64,000 nt of DNA from Amphimedon queenslandica. Taxonomy: Eukaryota > Porifera > Demospongiae > Haplosclerida > Niphatidae. Below, piece by piece: positions 36,001 through 44,800 of this stretch. Each line of letters begins with the position of its first letter. Positions within the stretch are counted from its first letter, which is position 1. The position numbers were made by a program, and so were the translations under genes. Where the stretch lies: contig NW_003546553.1 of assembly GCF_000090795.2 (NCBI RefSeq), positions 55,315 through 119,314 of the forward strand. The letters are read 5' to 3'. Below the pieces are notes generated by a model. The model saw only the letters and a list, made by a program, of their open reading frames with translations, was not told where the DNA came from and did no database searches.

Positions 36001-39000
36001 TCAGAGACAAGAGTCATGCCAAACAGGTGCTCAAGTTCAACGGAGACACGCCCATGAAATATCGGCAGAGAGTGGTAGACGTGATGAATGGGACAGGTTG
36101 GGGTAAGTCTGGTTTCCTCTCCCAGTCTGAGCTCACGTACAATGGAAACACAGAGTATCTTAAAGACGATTCCCTTTACTTTAGAATAAGCATTAGCACT
36201 ACCTCGAAGATCAAGCCGTGGCTTTTAGGAACTAAATAAAATGTTATTTCTAATAATTTTTAAACTAATTTGTTTTTCAAGATTATACGTTGTATTTTAT
36301 GTTCAAAATTCTAACTATTCAGCTCTCTGAATAGTTAGACTGAATAGTAGTCTATTTAGACTACTGACTGTTGACACATGTGGACAAAGCTATGTAGGTA
36401 AACAATTGTAACTATAAAGAACAACAGCTGCACTTATCCACAGTAACTCCAAAAATAAACGACGAACCAATCATAACATCTGACACCAAGCAAAACAAAT
36501 TATCAAATAAAAATACTTAAAATGTATGTAACAAGGTAAAAAGACACAAGACAGGTGGGCTATGTATATATTGGTACAATTGTAGTTGCCAAAAGACATA
36601 CAGTCGATATACATGTATAATATCATAGCGCCAATAATCCGTCCAGATAGTGTCAGAATGAGGGAGGAGTCGGTAAATATAATTAAAAAGAAATACAGTA
36701 ATTTCCTAAACGTGTACATAAGTACACAAATGTTGAGACTATTGGTTTAAAACACAAAATTCAATCCATCAATAAGATTATGAGCCATAATTAGAAAACA
36801 TTACATAATTCCAGTGTTATACATACAGGTGCTACTACAACAAACAATATGCTAGTGCCAATAATCTCTCAAGAATGTATCATTCATAATAAGGGAGGAA
36901 TAGGACCAGTACAAGTAATAAGAATACAGTAGTTTCCTCAACATAAAATGTACATTTACATGTACATGTACATGTGTACACATAATGTTTAATTTGTAGG
37001 CTGAAACCACAAAATTTAATGCATCACATAAGATATGGCCCATAACCAGAAAACATCATAACTCAATGTTGTATGGCTGTCCCTACTACAAGGCATGTAC
37101 AAGTACATGTATGTTTAGCAAAACTACATAAACATAGACAGCCACATCCTTTGAACAATAACAAGTATCTGATGAGAGATTATGATTAGATTTCTCTCCC
37201 ATTGATAAAGAAGTCATTTTGTCTGAACCAGAGAATCATTTCATGTCTGCTACTAAGCAAATAATTATGTACTCATTAATGGAATACATATATGTACGTG
37301 AAATACATATATGTACGTGATGTACATGTGTTTGTGTATGTGTACAAATCAAATGAGATTGTTATTGTTCACGGGTATATTTTCATAAAGTTTGGCAAGA
37401 AGTTGGGCTTCACTTTCCTAATACTATCAATATGCAGTGTGAAGACATGACTTAGATTGGAAATCCAACACATGAAAGTAAATAAGTGAGAAACAGTCCC
37501 TATACTACACTCTGTTTACATGTATGTGTTACAAGGTAAACAGATACGTGTATAGAAAGAATAATTGAAGACTTTATTTCACAACATCAGAGAGGAGGAA
37601 GAGAGTGAAAGGACTCCTTTGATTCACAATGAAGATAAACATACATTATAATGTACAGCTGTACAAGTACAGTAGATTCATTGAAGATACAAGCAAGAAA
37701 ATAAACTAGATAAGGAAAAGGAATTTATAAAGAAAAGAATCCTGTCTCATGACTCATGTACTGTATATAGGGAAATTGAAGATACATGTACAATCAAGGA
37801 AATAGAAAGATAAGGAAAGGAATTTGAGAAGGAAATCTCAAGAACTACACTTGTATGTACATGTACTCCTACAAGTATAGCAGTAGAGATTTCGCTAAAA
37901 TTATTTATAGTAAAATTCATATTCGCAATTCAATTATACCAAATAATAATTATGTACATGTACATGTACATTGTAGATGTAGTACAGTACATATCAGACA
38001 TGGGGTAATGTACTGTAGATACATTGTACGTGTCAGAGTATAATATAAGCAAATAATATAATTATAATACAATTGTAATATAATTGATGTACATGTAATT
38101 GTAATAATAATTACATCTTATAGCAAAGATGTACATGTAATTGTAACTAATAGTAATATAATAACAGAGGAATTAGAAAAACCAAATGTATAGTAACTGT
38201 AATAGTATTAGACAACTACATGTACATGTACAGAACATGTACATTGTAATTGTAATAGTAATTTTTCTTTCTGGGTACATACTGTAGTAATGATATTACT
38301 GTACATGTACATGTACATTGTATTTCTTATTGTAATTGACCCCATCTGGACTACTACATGTACATGTACATGTACATTGTATTTCTCATTGTAATTGACC
38401 CCATCTGGACTACTACATGTACATGTACATGTACAAGCACCATACATGTGTAGTTCTGCCTACGGTGGTCGGGGGGTGGGTGGTCGGGACAACCACCTCA
38501 ACAAATGAGCTAACCAGTTCATCACTTAGACCAACCATCCAATTAATACTAATAACCATACATAAAGCATGATATTGTAGTCTACTAGTGTGGTGTACAT
38601 AAATTTAAAAGGAGCAATAGTCTCCAACCACCTCTATTTTTTCTCGGCAGAACCTTAATGTACAAAATGTACTATTGTGCTTACCCTTCAAAATTCTTGC
38701 AGTCGGTGAGCCACTGTGTGAAGAACTGGGCTGTAATGGGCTCCTGAGAGTTGGGGAATCTTGTCTTCTCAAGCAACTCCAATACCAAAGCACAGTTTGA
38801 GTAAATGCCAGCAACAACCTAGCAATAAATTTTAGATGTTTTTTTTACATGTACATGTACAGTACATGTAGTGATGCATCAATTAATGATGATCATGTAA
38901 TGGTAGGCACTTGATCCCCAATTAAACAAAATAAACCATTTAAGAATAAACGATTTGAGATCAAACGACTGAATTGAAACCACATTGTTTAACAAACAAA

Positions 39001-39673
39001 CTTAACACAAAAAGTAAACATGCAAAGAATGTGTGATTATTAAAACATGTACATGTACATGTACTTACCACTAAAATACATGCATATCGAAGATCTGGGT
39101 CCTGAATCTTTTTAGTTAATCTTTCGAGGGGGCACTCCAATATATTGGGAATAAACTGTATAAAAAGTAGGCAGGGTTAGTGAGTGATTTAAACCCTCCC
39201 CCGAACTCACTTGATCTATCTTTCCTCTACATTCAAGTAATAAAACTTCTAATAATTTACAAGCAGACGTCTGGGGTTCTTCGCCAGACTCTTTTGTTAG
39301 GACCTTGGGTGGGCATTAATTAGAAACCAACAAAGGGCTGGCCTGACTTACTGTTTTTGCCATTGAGATAACTATTTCAATGTGCCTTTGGTTCGAGATA
39401 AAATTGTCTGGGTCGACTCTTATAAAATTATATATAACGCCCATCATTTCTATAATAAGAGGGAAAATGTACATGTACATGTACATGTGATAAAGTGATT
39501 TCATGAGAGGATGGTGAATTAAGGTTTCCCTCACCTGAAAAATAGTCAAAACCATCTCTAGTGAATGCTTCATAAATAAGACCGAGGACCTGCCACATTA
39601 TAGGAGAAACTGACTCGCAAGTAAAAAGATCAAGGAGAGTTAACATCTCCTCATAATAATCTGAGGAAAGAGA

Positions 39674-39731
<58 letters not shown>

Positions 39732-41830
39732 TGCCATTATGATTATAGGTGTAACCATGAAGTTTGAATTTCTGAGCTACAGTATGTACATGTACATGTA
39801 CAGTACAAGTCCTTACTGCTTACCCATAATTCCATTTTGAAATATTGATGCTATTGTTCCTATTAAAACTGTTTCCATTTGTTTTAAGAGCTCCGGCTTG
39901 GAAAAGGCGGACTTCACTAGTGACTGTACAGCTGATATGAGACCGAGGGCAGTGAGTGCCTTATAGCCATCCTCCTCCTCTCCTCCACTGGACTCTAGCA
40001 ACTCAGTGAATGCTGTCACCTTGAGAGAAGGACAAAAGAGGTGAAGAATAAAAGGACTATACACGTACATGTACATGTACATGTTTATGTACAATATGTA
40101 GTACAGGGTCTTCGGCAAAATTTTACCAAAAATGACCAGAAAAAAATTCTCTATTTTAATAATTTTTTTCATGTTTTATGCTGAGTAAAAAATTATGAAT
40201 CTTAAAAGTAAAAGCTCAAAATTTTGTCAAATAGGGTATTCTGTCCAAAATGGCTCCAAAACTAATCTGACTTACAAGGTTGGAGCAGAGCTCAACTGCA
40301 ATATCAATAATGCAGTCGTCATACGTCTCTATGATCTCCTGCAATACTTCAGTGAGGTCATCATTATCAGTGTTCTTAATAACTTGAAGGAGCTCTAAAG
40401 GAAATACATACATGTACATGTAAATTTCAAGCATGTACAGAATAATAAAAATTAATACTGCATAGGGAGTGCATGTACATGTATATTTCATGGGGATTTA
40501 CAATGTAGTTTAATAATTTTGCAATTTTTTTAAAAAATTCGTGAAAATCTTATCTATGAAAATTATTTTTTAATCATATTTATAGTGGTCAGTAAAAAAT
40601 ACAAAAAAATTTTCTTGTGAATAAGTTAAAGGTGATTTTTGTGAAATATTTTTCCAGGAAAATGTACTCCCTATATGGTGATCACATACCAGTCTTTAAC
40701 ATTTAATCTACATGTATATTATTTCGTATACATGTACATGTACATGTACTGTACACACCAGTAATAATTGGTTTCACAAAAGGCTTGATAACTTGTTCTG
40801 CTAGTTCTTGATTCTTTATGAGGCTCTGAAGAGCTACTGCCGCCTCAACTTTAACTGGTAACTCCTGATCTTGGGTCAAACAACTTAACACCTAAATAAT
40901 TAATTAAATTCTAATTAATCAATTAACTAATTAGGCACTGGGCGGAGCTAATGAGTACAAGCCCCTCCCATTTCTCCTCCCTTTCCTCTCCTCACCTGTT
41001 GGAGTGCATATTGTAAGTGGCTTTCTTCAGTGAAGGATATTTCAGAGAAGTATTGTATCATCCAGCAAGCCCTGGCTCTCATGTAACCAAAAGGACTACT
41101 AAACTCAGGGAAGACGTGAGCAACTAGCATTGGCTCCAATTGGGCCTTGTATGTCTTTTTCTATAAAAAAAAATAATAATAATACATGTACATGTACATG
41201 TACATGTACATGCTAGACAATAATTGGGTTGGAAATAAAAATCAAAATAAATATCAAAATAAATATTTTCTGTGCATCTTTCATGCAGACTTAGTTTCGT
41301 TTTTCTTTTTTTGTGTGTGTGTGTGTCTGTTTGTAATTATTGTTCTTTTCTTTTTGTGTTTTTTGTTCTGTTTTTTTTTTAATGCAGCATGTCACTTATA
41401 TTTTCAGTAGTACATGTACATGTATGTAATATCATTTCGTATTCATCATTCATTTATTCATTTCTCCTAATTTTATTAAGTACTGTTCTTTTCATAATAA
41501 TAATAATAATAATAATAATACCTTACCTTCATCAATACTTCAGCTGTCGTTCCTATTACGTTTAAGGCTCCGTCCTTCTTCCTGGGGTCTCTCTTCTCAG
41601 CTGGTTCATTCAATATCTGGATACAATACCCCATCACTGGGTCTAGAATGTTCTTCCTCTTATGACAGGCTTCAGAGAGAAACACCTGAACAGCAACAAC
41701 TGGAGATACAAGATCCTCAAAAATATCTAAGATGCAAAATATCATAATTAAATTTTGTTTAGTGCTAATTTTTTGTGGGCAAGATGTTAAATGAAATTTT
41801 TAGACAATGAAAATTTAAGCCAAGTGGGTA

Positions 41831-41880
<50 letters not shown>

Positions 41881-44800
41881 AATAATTGATGTTGATCAAT
41901 GAAAATAAATTCAGCAAAAATATCTCGTAAGGCCTGCTTGGGTAGTCAATGAAATTTTCTATCACATACAATTATACAGTAACACTACCAGGGTTCCCCA
42001 TAGTGAGCACATCATGAAAAACAAATCTAATTGAAATTTGCTACACAACAATCATAACAACATGTACATGTACATCAATATTATCTACTCTTGATGTACA
42101 TATATATCAAAAAAATTATAATAATGTTTTTGGCAAAACCTGGCTAAAGTTTCTGCACTATATAGTACAGGATCAAACTATTGTTCAATTTTGGAACAAC
42201 TTGAAAAATTCATTAAAAAATCTAATCTTGATCGGAATCAGCTCAAACTTGCTACACAACATAAGAACGTGTATCAGAAAAAATTATTAAAATAAAGAAT
42301 TCTTTCTTAGTCATTTTTGGCAAAATTTGGCCAAAGACCCTGTACTATAGTACAGGGACTTTGGTCCGATTTTGGAGCAACTTTAAAAATTCATAAAAAA
42401 TCCAATTTCTGTCAGAATCGACTTAAACTTGCTACACAACATCAGAACATGTATATGTACCAGAAAACATAATAAAAATGGAGAATTTTCTCCTAGTCAT
42501 TTTTGGCAAAATTTGGCTAAAGACCCTGTATAGTACAGGGACTTTGGTCCGATTTTGGAGCGACTTTAAAAATTCATAAAAAATCCAATTTCTGTCGGAA
42601 TCGATTCAAACTTGCTACACAACATAAGAACATGTATATGTACCGGAAAACATAATAAAAATGAAGAATTCTCTCCTAGTCATTTTTGGCAAAATTTGGC
42701 CAAAGACCCTGTACTATAGTACAGGGACTTTTGCCTGATTTTGGAGCAACTTTAAAAATTCATTAAAAAATCCAATTTCTGTCGGAATCAACTCAAACTT
42801 GCTACACAACATAAGAACGTGTATATGTACCAGAAAACATAATAAATATGAAAAATTCTCTCCTAGTCATTTTTGGTAAAATTTGGCCAAAGACCCTGTA
42901 CTATAGCACATAAGAACGTGTATATGTACCAGAAAACATAATAAATATGAAAAATTCTCTCCTAGTCATTTTTGGTAAAATTTGGCCAAAGACCCTGTAC
43001 TATAGTACAGGGACTTTGGCCTGATTTTTGAGTAACTTTTAAAAAATTAATCATAAAAATCTAATTTTTATTGGAGTCAGCTTAAACTTCCTACACAATA
43101 TATGAACATGCATATGTATCAGGAAAAGAAAAAACATAAAAATGGAGAATTCTCTTCTAGACATTTTTGGCGGAATTTGGTCAAAGCCCCTGTACTGTAG
43201 TACAGGGGCTTTGGCACAATTTTAAAAATGTGTAAAAAACCAATTTTCATTGGAATCATGAAGCTCAAAATTTTCATTCAGCATAAGAACATGCATACAT
43301 GTACATGTATATGTACAATGTACATGTATAAAAAGTACATTGCATGCACATGTATGTAGCTTCATGTATACCAAATTTCATTCTAATATATTCATAAGGA
43401 TCATCATGCCAGAGCTGGTCATCCTCATTGCTATAGCACAACAGAGGGAATATGATATCAATAAATATCCCGTCAAAATGAGGCCTAATGAGCTTCCACG
43501 AGGAGGCATGGTTAATCCTAAGAAAGACAGAGGGAGAGAGCGAAGCAATAAAAATAGTAAAGTGTAATTGACTTACGCTTCATTCAAGTAGTTAAAGATA
43601 AGTTGTTTGAGTCTGGCAGTTAAAAATACACCAGTGCGATGCTTTTCCAGCTGCTTCAATAATGTATTAATGACGCCAGCTGATAGAGGAATAGTGAATA
43701 TTATTGACATTATTAATATTATTAAACATGCATTTCTTTTGAAGTGAATTCAATCCCTCTCCCTCTCTCCCTCCCTCCCTCTCTCTCTCCCTCCCTCCCT
43801 CCCTCTCTCCCTCCCTCCCTCCCTCCCTCTCTCCCTCCCTCCCTCCCTCTCTCCCTCCCTCCCTCCCTCCCTCCCTCTCTCTCTCTCTCTCTCACTTGTA
43901 GAACAGTTGAATGTCTTCATGTAGTAATCAGCAAAAGTGTTATAAGAGGCTTCAACATTACCAGGACTACCAAACCTACAGTACATGTAAAATCACGTGC
44001 ATGTACGTCACACAAATCTTCATTAATAATGGCAGGACCTTTCAAACAAACTGCAGAGGATGTGTAGGCACCATTTCTTGCATTTCCACCATTCAGTTTC
44101 ATGTCTTTCCTCTTCGTCTTCTTTCTCATACTCCTAAAAAATTAAGTCAATTTTTGTGTCTATCAATAATGAATTTAAAATAAAAGTAACTATTAATTAA
44201 ACAGAGGTGGGTCAATTCATTATTAATAATTAGTCACTAAATATTCGTGGGTGGATGGGAATTTGCTCATGTAAATTGTGAGTACTAATTTTAGCAAATT
44301 TATAGATGAATCTGTGAAATGTTAATAATCTAAACTGAAATTCAATGATCATAAAAATTAATAAGAAATGGACAAATTCCCAATACAATGTACATAAAAA
44401 AAGAGCTAAAATTAATATATACATGTACATGTACATGTACAGTATATACATGTATATGTAAATACATGCATAATATCAAGTGATTACTTGTGGTACTGGC
44501 CTATCAATGATAGTTTGAATTACAATCATCCAACCAGGCAGTGTGCTCTCGTCTATTAACTGGAATGGCAACTGATACTGGACAAAAAAAAACAACAGGA
44601 AAAGTATAAAAAACAAAATAAAAGATTGTACATGTAGCTTACAACAGGCAAAGTATAAATACATGTAATAAATTCGCATACATGTACATGTAGTTTTAAA
44701 ATTACATTTACAAATTATTTTTTAAATCATTCTAATCTTCCAAATGCTTACATGTATAGTGCAGTAAAATATCTTTAATATCCAATGTTGTATCATGACG

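Noticed and set aside
38221-38440. CRISPR-like spaced repeats
   Set aside because: The repeats are tandem ~59-bp units with near-identical 'spacers', in an intron of a eukaryotic gene.
43744-44067. ORF rich in SLPPSLPP
   Set aside because: It is the translation of a CCCTCCCTCT simple repeat beside importin exon 8.
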